Part shown: piece after piece, positions 35,493-46,885 of the stretch
Layout: the number at the start of each line of letters is the position of its first letter
Numbering within the stretch: the first letter of the stretch is position 1
NCBI GenBank assembly: GCA_937124585.1
Contig: CAKZKT010000144.1
Location: forward strand, 30,881-94,880
DNA length: 64,000 nt
DNA from: an uncultured Anaerolineae bacterium
GTDB lineage: Bacteria; Chloroflexota; Anaerolineae; CG2-30-64-16
Reading direction: 5' to 3'
Program-made: the position numbers and the translations under genes
Notes under the pieces: model-generated
The model's input: the letters and a program-made list of their open reading frames with translations, nothing else
The model's database searches: none
What the model was told of the DNA's origin: nothing

Positions 35493-36422
35493 ATGACGAC
35501 CAGCACGCCCGATGGCCGCTTCCGCTACGACACGAGCGGCCACTGGTACAAAGGAAACATTCATCTCCACACCACCCGCTCTGACGGCGGGATGACCTAC
35601 GCGCAGGTTGCAGCGCTCTACGCGGCGGCCGGCTTCGATTTCCTGGCCGCGGCCGACCATTGGGTGGCCTCCGACATGGCCCAAGAGCCGGATGCCGCGA
35701 ACCTGCTCTGGCTGGACGGCATCGAACTCGACGGCCATGATCGGACCGGCGCCCTCTATCACGTGGTATGCCTGGGCCGACTGGAAGGAATCACGCGCGA
35801 CATGGGCTTCGAGGCGGCGCTGAGCGCGGCCCTGGACCAGGCCGCGCTCACCATCCTGGCCCATCCACAGTGGACAGGCAACTCGTTCGACGACGCTCTG
35901 CGCTGGCCCTTCGATGGCGTCGAAATCTACAATCACGTTTGCCACTGGCTGAACGGCAAAGGCGAAGGCGCAGCGTACTGGAACGCTATGCTGAGCCGCC
36001 GGCCGCACACGCTGGCGTTCGCAGTGGACGACGCCCACCTGCGCCCCGAACATCCCGGCTGGAACGGCGGCTGGATCGTCGTCAACGCGGCCGGCCGCAC
36101 GACCACCCAGATCGTGGCAGCGATCCGTCGCGGCAATTTTTATGCATCATGCGGCCCGCAATTTCACACCATCCACTGCGACGGGGCCTTTGTGGAAGTC
36201 GAAACCTCTCCTGTACAATTCATCCGGCTGGTCGGCCCGGCATATCGGGGACAGCGCCAGGGCAGCTTCGACGGCCGCCAGCTCACCGGGGCGCGCTTTC
36301 CCCTGCCCGCCGACTGGGATTATGTCTATCTGGACATCGAGGACGCAAACGGCCGACGCGCGTGGACGAACACCCTATTCCTCAAGGAGGCAGCGCACAG
36401 CCGTGCGGATGGGATCGAATAA
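35493..36422 (+). CDS. PHP-domain metal-dependent phosphoesterase
   Basis: 309 residues. The first metal motif is KGNIHLHTTRSDGGMT (HxH at the start). LAAADHWV, the conserved Glu in DGIELDG, ILAHPQWTGN and the late AFAVDDAHLRPEH supply the other PHP ligands, as in CehA/McbA-like predicted hydrolases. Family members cleave phosphoesters of nucleotides or sugar phosphates. The C-terminal third (about 215-300) is a beta-sandwich-like add-on. It is part of an operon with the transglutaminase upstream and probably CorC downstream (54-base gap). Confidence 0.85.
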   Translation: MTTSTPDGRFRYDTSGHWYKGNIHLHTTRSDGGMTYAQVAALYAAAGFDFLAAADHWVASDMAQEPDAANLLWLDGIELDGHDRTGALYHVVCLGRLEGITRDMGFEAALSAALDQAALTILAHPQWTGNSFDDALRWPFDGVEIYNHVCHWLNGKGEGAAYWNAMLSRRPHTLAFAVDDAHLRPEHPGWNGGWIVVNAAGRTTTQIVAAIRRGNFYASCGPQFHTIHCDGAFVEVETSPVQFIRLVGPAYRGQRQGSFDGRQLTGARFPLPADWDYVYLDIEDANGRRAWTNTLFLKEAAHSRADGIE

Positions 36423-36476
36423 AGAAGCGAATGTGACGCAAGAACGCGCCGCCGAACCGGGCGGAATGAACCCGCG

Positions 36477-37796
36477 ATGTTCCTGGAAGCCCTGATCATC
36501 CTGACTCTGATCCTGCTCAACGGCGTGTTCGCCATGTCCGAGATCGCCGTGGTGTCGGCGCGCAAGGCACGGCTGCAACAGGCTGCGGAAGAGGGCGATC
36601 GCCGCGCCCACACCGCCCTCGACCTGGCCGAGCATCCGTCAGATTTCCTGGCGACCGTGCAAGTGGGGATCACGCTGGCGGGCATCCTGGCCGGCGCTTT
36701 CGGCGGGGCCACGCTGGCACAGGGGATCGCGGCGCTTCTGGCGCGCTGGCCGGCCCTGGCTCCCTACAGCACGGCCATCGGTGTGAGCGTGGTGGTCATC
36801 GCCATCACCTACCTGTCGCTGGTGCTGGGCGAGCTGGCACCCAAGCGCCTGGCGCTGACAAACCCCGAGCGGGTTGCAGCGCACGTTGCCGGGCCGATGG
36901 CCGGCCTGGCCAGGTTCACCCTGCCGCTGGTACGCTTTCTGAGCCGCTCCACCGATCTGGTGCTCCGACTGCTCGGGGTGCGGCCATCGGTGGAGCCGAC
37001 GATCACGCCGGAAGAGCTGCGCATCCTGGTGGAACAAGGCCGCCAGAGCGGCGTCTTCGAAGAGGCCGAGCAGGACATGATCGAGGGGGTGCTGCGCCTC
37101 GACGACCGACGCGTCGGCGGCCTGATGACACCACGCACCCAGATCGTCTGGATTGATGTGGCCGATCCGGCCGATGTCATCCGCGAAAAGGTCGCTGCCA
37201 GCCGCCATTCGCGTTATCCTGTCTGTCAGGGCAGCCTGGAGGAGATCCTGGGCATCGTTCGCACGAAGGACCTCCTGGTGCAGACGCTGGCCTGTCAGCC
37301 CCTCGATCTGCGCAGCGTCCTGCAGCCGCCCCTGTTCGTGCCGGAAAGCGCCTCGGCGCTGCGCGTGCTGGAGCTGCTCCAGGCGCACCGCCGGCATGTG
37401 GCCCTGGTCACCGACGAGTTCGGCAGCATCCAGGGGCTCATCACCCACAATGACATCCTCGAGGCGGTGGTCGGCGCGCTGCCGGCCGCAGGCCGCGGGG
37501 CCGAGCCGGCCGCTGTCCGCCGCAGCGACGGCTCCTGGCTGGTGGACGGCCTGATGGACATCGCCACCTTCAAGGCGCTCTTCGACATCGAGAACGAAGA
37601 ATTGCCCGACGAGACGCTCGGCATCTATCAGACGCTGGGTGGGTTCGCCATGCATCAGATAGATGCGATCCCGACCGTGGGGCAGACCTTCGCGTGGCAT
37701 GGCTTTCGCTTCGAGATCGTGGACATGGACGGCCACCGAGTGGATAAGGTGCTCGTTCATCCGCCCAGCCCGGATCACCCCGACGCAGAGCCATGA
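36477..37796 (+). CDS. CNNM/CorC-type hemolysin-family transporter-like protein
   Basis: 439 residues with the standard three-part layout: DUF21/CNNM membrane domain (about 1-190, containing ATVQVGITLAGILAGAFGGATLA and LVLGELAPKRLAL), a CBS pair (about 205-340, starting MTPRTQIVWIDV, ending GLITHNDILEAVVG) and a C-terminal CorC/HlyC domain (about 355-430, SWLVDGLMDIATF ... GHRVDKVLVH). The family is implicated in Mg2+ or Co2+ homeostasis. The old hemolysin name does not imply toxin activity. Confidence 0.9.
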   Translation: MFLEALIILTLILLNGVFAMSEIAVVSARKARLQQAAEEGDRRAHTALDLAEHPSDFLATVQVGITLAGILAGAFGGATLAQGIAALLARWPALAPYSTAIGVSVVVIAITYLSLVLGELAPKRLALTNPERVAAHVAGPMAGLARFTLPLVRFLSRSTDLVLRLLGVRPSVEPTITPEELRILVEQGRQSGVFEEAEQDMIEGVLRLDDRRVGGLMTPRTQIVWIDVADPADVIREKVAASRHSRYPVCQGSLEEILGIVRTKDLLVQTLACQPLDLRSVLQPPLFVPESASALRVLELLQAHRRHVALVTDEFGSIQGLITHNDILEAVVGALPAAGRGAEPAAVRRSDGSWLVDGLMDIATFKALFDIENEELPDETLGIYQTLGGFAMHQIDAIPTVGQTFAWHGFRFEIVDMDGHRVDKVLVHPPSPDHPDAEP

Positions 37797-37799
37797 AAA

Positions 37800-37832
37800 A
37801 ACGGGGGGCACGGACGAATCCGCGCCCCCGTT
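37800..37832 (-). terminator. Rho-independent terminator of the cytochrome c gene
   Basis: AACGGGGG (37800-37807) pairs with CCCCCGTT (37825-37832). On the minus strand the stem is followed by a run of six T directly after the stop codon region of the convergent CorC gene. Confidence 0.75.
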
Positions 37833-37855
37833 CTCGGCCTCTGGCTGTGCGGGCG

Positions 37856-38263
37856 CTATTTCAGCGTCAGCATGTAGGCCACCAGATCGTTGACCTGCTG
37901 CTCGGTCAACGTCGGCTTCGGCATCAGGCCTTTTGCGAAACCCGCCGTCACGTGAGCATCCGGCTCGAGGATGGACTGGCGCAGATACTGCTCAGCCGAT
38001 TGACCGGCTACCGTCTTGCCGGCCCGGCTGGCGATGCCTGCTATCGAGGGGCCGACCAGCGTCTTGCCCGGCTCAAGCGAGTGACAGGTGATGCAGCCCG
38101 GCGTCGAGCCGAGCACCGACTGCGCGAAAAGCGCCTTGCCCGCGGCCGCATCACCGGCGCCGCCCGCCCCTCCGCCGGCCGGCGCCTGACTGCCGCCGCA
38201 CCCGGCCAGCGCCAACACCGCCATCAGCACCCCGACGACCACGAAGAGAGTCGCCCTCCGCAT
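37856..38263 (-). CDS. Lipoprotein mono-haem cytochrome c
   Basis: 135 residues. A lipoprotein signal peptide ends in the lipobox LALAGC; a Gly/Ala-rich linker and a class I cytochrome c domain follow, with CITCH as the haem-binding CxxCH and GLMPKPTLTEQQVNDLVAYML supplying the axial Met. It would sit on the outer face of the membrane and carry electrons to an oxidase or reductase. ATG 38263 follows GGAGG with 6 bases spacing. A perfect TATAAT lies about 50 bases upstream. Confidence 0.9.
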   Translation of the reverse strand: MRRATLFVVVGVLMAVLALAGCGGSQAPAGGGAGGAGDAAAGKALFAQSVLGSTPGCITCHSLEPGKTLVGPSIAGIASRAGKTVAGQSAEQYLRQSILEPDAHVTAGFAKGLMPKPTLTEQQVNDLVAYMLTLK

Positions 38264-38308
38264 GTGTGCCTCCTTCGATCCACCATGATGTATGACTGCC
38301 ATCGGCGC

Positions 38309-38325
38309 CAATTATAGGCGCATCC
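38309..38325 (-). promoter_or_regulatory. -10 region of the cytochrome c gene inside a short palindrome
   Basis: Minus strand TATAAT at 38311-38316, flanked by GCGCC and GGCGC arms. No clear -35 box. The arrangement could allow repressor control. Confidence 0.35.
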
Positions 38326-38423
38326 CGCTCGTGCCCGAAGTAACGACCCTTCCTCTATGCCCCATTTCCATCCGAATCCCCTCTCCACACCGGCCCAACC
38401 ACAACCCGATTTGTCCATTTCCC

Positions 38424-39227
38424 TCAACTTCCCGTGCTCTGATAATGCCGCACGCCGAAACGCCAGAACGCCAGCGCCGCAGCAAACATGGCGACCGCCA
38501 CGAACGGCGAGAGAAACGGCAGCCAGTGCGGCATCCCGAACGGATCGGGCTTGCCGAGCAGATAGAGCGCTGGATAGTAGTTGACAAAAGCCATCGGGAT
38601 GACGAAGGTGAACAGATGGCGCATCCAGCGCTCGTAGATGCTCATCGGATAACTGGTCATGAACTGGCCGCCATAGCTGAAAATGTTCGTCAGCTCCGAA
38701 GTCTGCGGCGACCAGAAACAGGCCGTCGAGCCGATCACGAAGATGGCCAGAAAGAACAGCACTCCGCCCGCCAGCGTCACGGCCAGAAAAAACCAGCCAA
38801 AAAGGCTCCAGGCTGGCCGCAAGACGGACATGGCAAAGGCGAAAGCGATGATCCCCTGGCCCAGATGACCGAAACGACGCAAGGGCCAGGCCTCCGTCAG
38901 CACCTGGAAGAAAGCTCCCAGCGGCCGGATCAGCAGGCGATCGAACTCGCCGCGCACGACGAGACGATCGAAGAAATCGAACCCGCCCGCATGTAGCTCG
39001 GCCAGACTGAAGGAAATCGTCGAGACGCCGTACAAAAACGCGACCTCGGCCAGCGTCCAGCCGCCGATCTCCTGAAAACGGCCCAACAGGATGACGATGG
39101 CGATGAAATCGAGCACGGTGATGATAAACGCGCCGAACGTCTCCGCCAGCAACGAAGCCCGGTACTGCTTCTCCGAGCGGATCTGCGCGCCGATCAGGCG
39201 GATGTAGAGACGCAATAAATATCTCAT
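38424..39227 (-). CDS. ABC-2 family permease (PF06182 type), B
   Basis: 267 residues with six membrane helices. Features such as LRLYIRLIGAQIRSEKQYRASLL at the N-terminus, GEFDRLLIRPLGAFFQVL and SYGGQFMTSYPMSIYERWMRHLFTFVIP are typical of the bacterial ABC-2 permease family PF06182, which exports unknown substrates together with an ATPase. It is encoded 25 bases after the sister permease (39253-40044). No ATP-binding subunit gene lies in the neighbourhood. Confidence 0.87.
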   Translation of the reverse strand: MRYLLRLYIRLIGAQIRSEKQYRASLLAETFGAFIITVLDFIAIVILLGRFQEIGGWTLAEVAFLYGVSTISFSLAELHAGGFDFFDRLVVRGEFDRLLIRPLGAFFQVLTEAWPLRRFGHLGQGIIAFAFAMSVLRPAWSLFGWFFLAVTLAGGVLFFLAIFVIGSTACFWSPQTSELTNIFSYGGQFMTSYPMSIYERWMRHLFTFVIPMAFVNYYPALYLLGKPDPFGMPHWLPFLSPFVAVAMFAAALAFWRFGVRHYQSTGS

Positions 39228-39252
39228 GGCGGACGCTGCTCCGTGTGTGACC

Positions 39253-40044
39253 CTATCCTCCGTGGACGGTGAGCCGCGCGACCACTCGATCGAGCACCCA
39301 CCGGCCGACGATCACCAGCAGGACCACCCAGGCGGCCTGAACGGCCAGCGCACGGGCCAGCTCGGCCGCGCTCAACTTGCCCAGGTAGACGTTCACGGGC
39401 AGATTGGCCAGCCCAGAGAACGGCAACATCAGCGCTACGGCCTGCAGGCCAGACGGGAAGAAGTTCAGCGGCACGATGAAGCCGGCAAAAAAGAGGATGA
39501 GCGTGTTGACCATGTAGTTGATGCCGCGTGCATCTGTAGCCCAAAAAGCCAGACAGTTCGGAATAAACCGGAAGACAAAGCTGACCACCATGCCGCTCAA
39601 CGCACACAGCACGAAGCCGCCGGCGCCGGTCAGGCCGGCCGGCAGCCGCGGATGAAACAGGATCAGGCCGATGGCGAAGGTCGGGATGCCGCGGAAAATC
39701 AGATAGTAGACGGCGCGGCCCAGATCAATCGCCGCCCAGTACAGGTAGAAGTCCACCGGCCGGCTCAGGTCGGCTGCGATCTCGCCTTTGATGATGGCAT
39801 CCGACAGCTCACGATTGCCGAAGGCCGACATCGCCATCAGCAGCGACTGCGTCAGGATGACGTAGGTCACCGCGTCGCGCACGTCCAGCCCGCCGACACT
39901 GACGCGGCCCTGGAAGACGGCGCTGTAGATGGCAACGTAGAGCGCGCCGAAAAACGAATTGGTGATGACGCCGGCCACGTTCGCGGCCCGATAGGTCAGA
40001 TGTTTCTGGAACGATTTCACGGCTACAGCCAGGTAGACCGTCAT
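39253..40044 (-). CDS. ABC-2 family permease (PF06182 type), A
   Basis: 263 residues, six helices. YLAVAVKSFQKHLTYRAANVAGVITNSFF, ELSDAIIKGEIAADLSRPVDFYLYW and the AFWATDARGINYMVNTL region match the same permease family as its downstream neighbour. The two would form the membrane heterodimer of one exporter. A TACAAT -10 box and weak -35 box lie 30-60 bases upstream. Confidence 0.87.
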   Translation of the reverse strand: MTVYLAVAVKSFQKHLTYRAANVAGVITNSFFGALYVAIYSAVFQGRVSVGGLDVRDAVTYVILTQSLLMAMSAFGNRELSDAIIKGEIAADLSRPVDFYLYWAAIDLGRAVYYLIFRGIPTFAIGLILFHPRLPAGLTGAGGFVLCALSGMVVSFVFRFIPNCLAFWATDARGINYMVNTLILFFAGFIVPLNFFPSGLQAVALMLPFSGLANLPVNVYLGKLSAAELARALAVQAAWVVLLVIVGRWVLDRVVARLTVHGG

Positions 40045-40075
40045 CAGAGCCTCGCGTTGGAATGATCAAACATTG

Positions 40076-40104
40076 ATTGTACACGCAAGCCCGCCGCGCG
40101 TCCA
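40076..40104 (-). promoter_or_regulatory. Probable promoter of the ABC-2 permease pair
   Basis: Minus strand TGGACG (40099-40104), 17-base spacer, TACAAT (40076-40081). Confidence 0.4.
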
Positions 40105-40160
40105 TTTTGGTTGCAGCGCGCGCTGATTGACGTCGCAATTCGTGCGGAACGCGACATCCG

Positions 40161-40169
40161 TGTTACAAT
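40161..40169 (+). promoter_or_regulatory. Extended -10 element of the MFS gene
   Basis: TGTTACAAT (TGn plus TACAAT), 48 bases before the start codon; no clear -35 box. Confidence 0.4.
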
Positions 40170-40216
40170 GTCTGCCATCATCAAGCATCCAAAACGTCTT
40201 GAACGAGGTATGCTCT

Positions 40217-41572
40217 ATGGCTCTTGTTTCCCCTCAGCACCGTTCGCTGCGGCTGTCGCTCCGCAGCATTCTTGCCTGGCTGTTGGAGATCCACAAGCCC
40301 GTGCCGGAACGCAGTGCTGACGAGATCGCGGCCGAAGTCGAACGGAATTACCGCTGGAATTTCACCGTCAATCTCCTGGACGGCGCCTTTTTCTGGTTCG
40401 GCGCCAGCTTCATCTCAGGCACCACCATTCTGCCCCTCTTCGTCAGCAAGCTGACGCCCAGTCCACTGGCGATCGGCCTTCTGGCGGTCTTTGCCCAGGC
40501 ATCGTGGTTTCTGCCGCAGCTGTTCACCGCCAACTTCGTGGAACGGCTGGCGCGCAAAAAGGCGGTCGTGGTCAACCTGGGCCTTTTCACAGAACGCCTG
40601 CCGGTATGGGGACTGGTGCTGGCCGCGATCATCGCTGCGCACAATCCGACGCTGGCGCTGATTGTCTTCTTTGTCTGCTTCGCCTGGCACGGCCTGGGCG
40701 CCGGCGCGCTCGGCGCAGCGTGGCAAGACCTGATCGCCCGCATGTTTCCCGTGGAGCGCCGCGGCCGCTTCGTCGGCCTGACCAATTTCATCGGCGCCAG
40801 CACAGGCGCGCTGGGCGCTGTGGCCAGCACCTGGCTGCTGCAGAACCTCGCCTATCCGCTAAATTTCACCGTCCTGTTTCTGATCGCCGCCGCCGCCATC
40901 CTGATCAGCTGGGGCTGGCTGGCGCTGGCGCGCGAGCCGGTGCAGCAGGGCAATGTGACCACCCGCAACATCGTCGAATACCTGGCCGGCCTGCCTGCCC
41001 TGCTGCGCCGCGATCACAACTTCCGCCGTTTCCTGATCACCCGCAGCACGATGGCCCTCGCCGGCATGGGCAGCGGCTTCGTGACCGTCTCGGCCGTTCA
41101 GCGCTGGAGCATCCCCGACAGCATGGCCGGCCTGTTCACCATCGCTTTCCTGGCCGGGCAGACGCCGGGCTACATCACGTTCGGCTTCCTGGCCGATCGC
41201 CGCGGGCACAAGCTGGCGTTGGAACTGGCGATCCTGGCCTCGATCCTCGGTTTTGCCGTGACGTGGCTGGCGCCCGCAGCCGAATGGTACTATCTCGCGT
41301 TCGCCTTGTTCGGCATCGGATCGAGCGCAGTGATCGGCTCGGCCATGCTGGTTGTGATGGAATTCTGCGAGCCGGAGCGCCGGCCGACCTACATCGGCAT
41401 CACCAGCACCGGCGTGGGAGTCGTGGGAATTGTCGCACCGCTGATCGGCGCAGCGCTGGCCAGCATCAGCTACAGTGGGCTCTTCATCGTCTGCGTGGCA
41501 CTCAACGTCGTGGCGTTCGCCATGATGCGCTGGTGGGTGCGCGAGCCACGTTGGGCGCGGGCGGCCGGGTGA
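40217..41572 (+). CDS. Major facilitator superfamily transporter, paralog 1
   Basis: 451 residues, about 12 membrane helices. After a 60-residue cytosolic N-terminus comes RNYRWNFTVNLLDGAFFWFG, then loops such as RMFPVERRGRFVGL between helices and FLADRRGHKLALELA in the second half. The same RWNFTVN entry is found in the MFS protein at 56047-57354, so the two are paralogs. Substrate unknown; neighbours suggest a sugar-related compound. ATG 40217 has GAGG 8 bases upstream. Confidence 0.85.
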   Translation: MALVSPQHRSLRLSLRSILAWLLEIHKPVPERSADEIAAEVERNYRWNFTVNLLDGAFFWFGASFISGTTILPLFVSKLTPSPLAIGLLAVFAQASWFLPQLFTANFVERLARKKAVVVNLGLFTERLPVWGLVLAAIIAAHNPTLALIVFFVCFAWHGLGAGALGAAWQDLIARMFPVERRGRFVGLTNFIGASTGALGAVASTWLLQNLAYPLNFTVLFLIAAAAILISWGWLALAREPVQQGNVTTRNIVEYLAGLPALLRRDHNFRRFLITRSTMALAGMGSGFVTVSAVQRWSIPDSMAGLFTIAFLAGQTPGYITFGFLADRRGHKLALELAILASILGFAVTWLAPAAEWYYLAFALFGIGSSAVIGSAMLVVMEFCEPERRPTYIGITSTGVGVVGIVAPLIGAALASISYSGLFIVCVALNVVAFAMMRWWVREPRWARAAG

Positions 41573-41673
41573 GGCGTGAAGCGGCGGGCGTAAAACGTCG
41601 AACGAGAGGCGTGAAACGCGCCGCGGGATGCAGCGCGCCAGATGGAGGCGGGAAAGGGGACGCGGGGAGCGTT

Positions 41674-43365
41674 GTGAGCAAAAGGGGGCGAAGGTTCGGT
41701 TTCCTGAGAGTGGCGCTGGGGGTCGTGTTTGCCGTTGCGGCCGGCGTGTGTGCAGCGCAGACCGATCGGCCGCCGGCCCGGCCCGATCCTCGCTTCGGTA
41801 TCGTCGAAGCGTTCGTCAACCCGGACGCGGCCACCGAGGCCAACGCCGGCTTCACGCGCATCATCCTGCGCTGGGATGTGATTCAGCCGGCCGGGCCGGC
41901 CGACTGGAAACCGGCCAACGTTCCCGACCCACTGATCGCGCGCGAGCTGGCCGACGGCCGCGAGGTGATCGGCCTGCTGATCGGCACGCCGGCCTGGGCC
42001 AGCACCACCGGTGTGGCCGATGCGCGCGCCATGCCACGGCTGGATGCCTGGGAGGCCTTCACCCGCCGCATGGCCCAGCACTATCAGGGCCGCATCCGGC
42101 ACTGGATCATCTGGAACGAGCCAGACGTGTGGGATCACGACCATGCCGGCAGCACGTGGCTGGGCGACGAGACCGACTACGCGCGGCTGCTGAAGACGGC
42201 ATATCTAGCCATTAAAAGCGTGGACCCGACCATGCAGGTGGCCATGGCCGGCCAGACCTACTTCTGGGACTGGTCGCACGGCCGTCGGCGCTACCTCGAC
42301 CGCCTGCTCGACATCCTGGCGGCTGACCCCGAGGCCGCCGACCACGGCTTTTTCTTCGACATCATCCCCTATCACCTCTACTTCAACCCAACCCAGCCGG
42401 CTCTGGTGATCGGCGAGGCGCGGGCCGCGCTGGCCCGCCACGGCATCGCGGGCAAGGAGATCTGGATCAACGAAACCAACGCGCCGCCATCAGACGATCC
42501 GCAGGAGCGGCCCTGGTCGGCCCCGCGCTATCGCATTACGCTGGAGGAACAAGCGGCGTTCGTGATCCAGCAGTTCAGCCAGGCGTTCGCTGCCGGCGCC
42601 GCGCGCGTCGAGTTCTACAAACTGCGCAACACACCCGATCACCCGGAGTCTATCGAGCCGTTCGGCCTGTTGCGCGGCGATGATTCTCGCCGACCGGCCT
42701 TCGACGCCTTTCGCACGGCCACCACCTATTTGCGCGATTTCCGCAATGTGACCAGGCAGCAGCTGGGCGAGGTGGTGGCCATCACGTTCGACCGCGGGGA
42801 ACAGACAACGACAGTGCTGTGGACGTGGGGACGCGCGGCCACGCGCGGCCACGTGGCCGCGCTCGCGGCTTCCGCGCTGCTGGTAGACGAACGCGGCCAG
42901 GCCCGGCCGATCCAGGCCGTGGATGGGCGCTACGTCATCGAGCTGCCGGCTGCCATATGCAACGCCGGCCCCGATTGCAGCATCGGCGGCGCGCCGCGGC
43001 TGTTGGTAGAAGCAGCCCCGTCGCGCGGCCGCGTCGCGCTGCTCTTGCCGCCGACGCCCACTGCGACCGCCTCCACGGCCGCTACGCCGACCGCAACCGC
43101 CACCATCACACCGACGGCCACAGAGACGCCCGCGCCCTCGCCGACAGCGACGATCAGCCCACCACCGAGGCCCTCCGTCACGCCATCGGCTACTGCAACG
43201 ACATCTCCTCCGGCCGTCCCGACAACGCCAACACGCCCGATCGTCGCGGTGGCCACCGTCTCAGCTCAGGCAGTTCCGCCGGCTGCCGCAGCGCGTTGGA
43301 CATGGCCGGCCGCCATCGCCATTCTCGTCGTCGCCATCTTCGCGCTGTTCGCCGCGCGGCGCTGA
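41674..43365 (+). CDS. Secreted, membrane-anchored glycoside hydrolase-like protein (clan GH-A, GH39-like)
   Basis: 563 residues. A signal sequence (about 8-29) is followed by a TIM-barrel domain. The acid/base Glu is at 149 in HWIIWNEPDVW and the probable nucleophile Glu at 267 in EIWINETNAP, the expected clan GH-A spacing. A beta-rich domain (about 370-445), a long Thr/Pro/Ala-rich linker (about 445-530) and a C-terminal hydrophobic helix with basic end (TWPAAIAILVVAIFALFAARR region) follow, so the enzyme is probably tethered outside the cell. The start is GTG 41674 with GGGGAG 4 bases upstream. Exact GH family uncertain. Confidence 0.8.
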   Translation: MSKRGRRFGFLRVALGVVFAVAAGVCAAQTDRPPARPDPRFGIVEAFVNPDAATEANAGFTRIILRWDVIQPAGPADWKPANVPDPLIARELADGREVIGLLIGTPAWASTTGVADARAMPRLDAWEAFTRRMAQHYQGRIRHWIIWNEPDVWDHDHAGSTWLGDETDYARLLKTAYLAIKSVDPTMQVAMAGQTYFWDWSHGRRRYLDRLLDILAADPEAADHGFFFDIIPYHLYFNPTQPALVIGEARAALARHGIAGKEIWINETNAPPSDDPQERPWSAPRYRITLEEQAAFVIQQFSQAFAAGAARVEFYKLRNTPDHPESIEPFGLLRGDDSRRPAFDAFRTATTYLRDFRNVTRQQLGEVVAITFDRGEQTTTVLWTWGRAATRGHVAALAASALLVDERGQARPIQAVDGRYVIELPAAICNAGPDCSIGGAPRLLVEAAPSRGRVALLLPPTPTATASTAATPTATATITPTATETPAPSPTATISPPPRPSVTPSATATTSPPAVPTTPTRPIVAVATVSAQAVPPAAAARWTWPAAIAILVVAIFALFAARR

Positions 43366-43370
43366 TGCGA

Positions 43371-43408
43371 CGGCGGGCAGCAGGACACAGAGGCCCGGCT
43401 GCCCGCCG
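43371..43408. terminator. 11-bp hairpin between convergent genes
   Basis: CGGCGGGCAGC (43371-43381) and GCTGCCCGCCG (43398-43408), 16-base loop, between the ends of the glycosidase and alpha-mannosidase genes. No T-run, so a rho-independent role is only probable. Confidence 0.5.
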
Positions 43409-43414
43409 GCTGCA

Positions 43415-46579
<3,165 letters not shown>

Positions 46580-46664
46580 GGACTTCTTCCTCTTTAAAAA
46601 ATTGTCATCGGGGAACGCTTTTCAGTTTCGGAAACGGAACAGAAGCCATAATGCCATCTCTCAC

Positions 46665-46682
46665 GATATGTTACAGCATATC
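46665..46682. promoter_or_regulatory. Operator-like palindrome GATATG-N6-CATATC
   Basis: Perfect 6-bp arms separated by 6 bases, about 30 bases into the predicted mannosidase transcript. It could bind a dimeric repressor; no regulator gene lies in the window. Confidence 0.35.
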
Positions 46683-46717
46683 ACTTCTCGCAGTGAGTTC
46701 ACCGACTTCCGCGTGGC

Positions 46718-46746
46718 ATTCTATATGAGGCCAGACGACTTGTCAA
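46718..46746 (-). promoter_or_regulatory. Promoter of the alpha-mannosidase gene
   Basis: Minus strand TTGACA (46741-46746), 17-base spacer, TAGAAT (46718-46723): 11 of 12 consensus positions. Confidence 0.65.
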
Positions 46747-46789
46747 AAGGGGCACAAAAACCGTCGCCTCGGCGCTCTGGCCCGCGGCT

Positions 46790-46818
46790 TTGACAGCCGC
46801 TATCGCCCCTGCTAGAAT
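46790..46818 (+). promoter_or_regulatory. Promoter of the Gfo/Idh gene pair
   Basis: TTGACA (46790-46795), 17-base spacer ending in TGC, TAGAAT (46813-46818): consensus -35, extended -10. Confidence 0.65.
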
Positions 46819-46885
46819 GAACCTCGCCAACATGCCGCCTGACATGCTGGCGCAGCAATAGCACTCACGCAACGGAGGAGCACCT

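Larger units (their letters stand above)
46580..46885. other. Divergent control region of the mannosidase and Gfo/Idh genes
   Basis: Two strong divergent promoters (46718-46746 minus, 46790-46818 plus) with -35 boxes 43 bases apart, plus a GATATG-type palindrome and the short palindrome GTTTCGGAAAC at 46625-46635 in the mannosidase leader. Confidence 0.6.

Noticed and set aside
33912..36053. 713-codon minus-strand frame antisense to transglutaminase and PHP genes
   Set aside because: Composition is that of a high-GC shadow frame (His/Arg/Gly/Gln-rich, no membrane or domain pattern).
40504..41673. N-terminal extension of the glycosidase frame across the MFS gene
   Set aside because: Out-of-frame reading of the MFS gene; the GTG at 41674 has a ribosome site and signal peptide directly after it.
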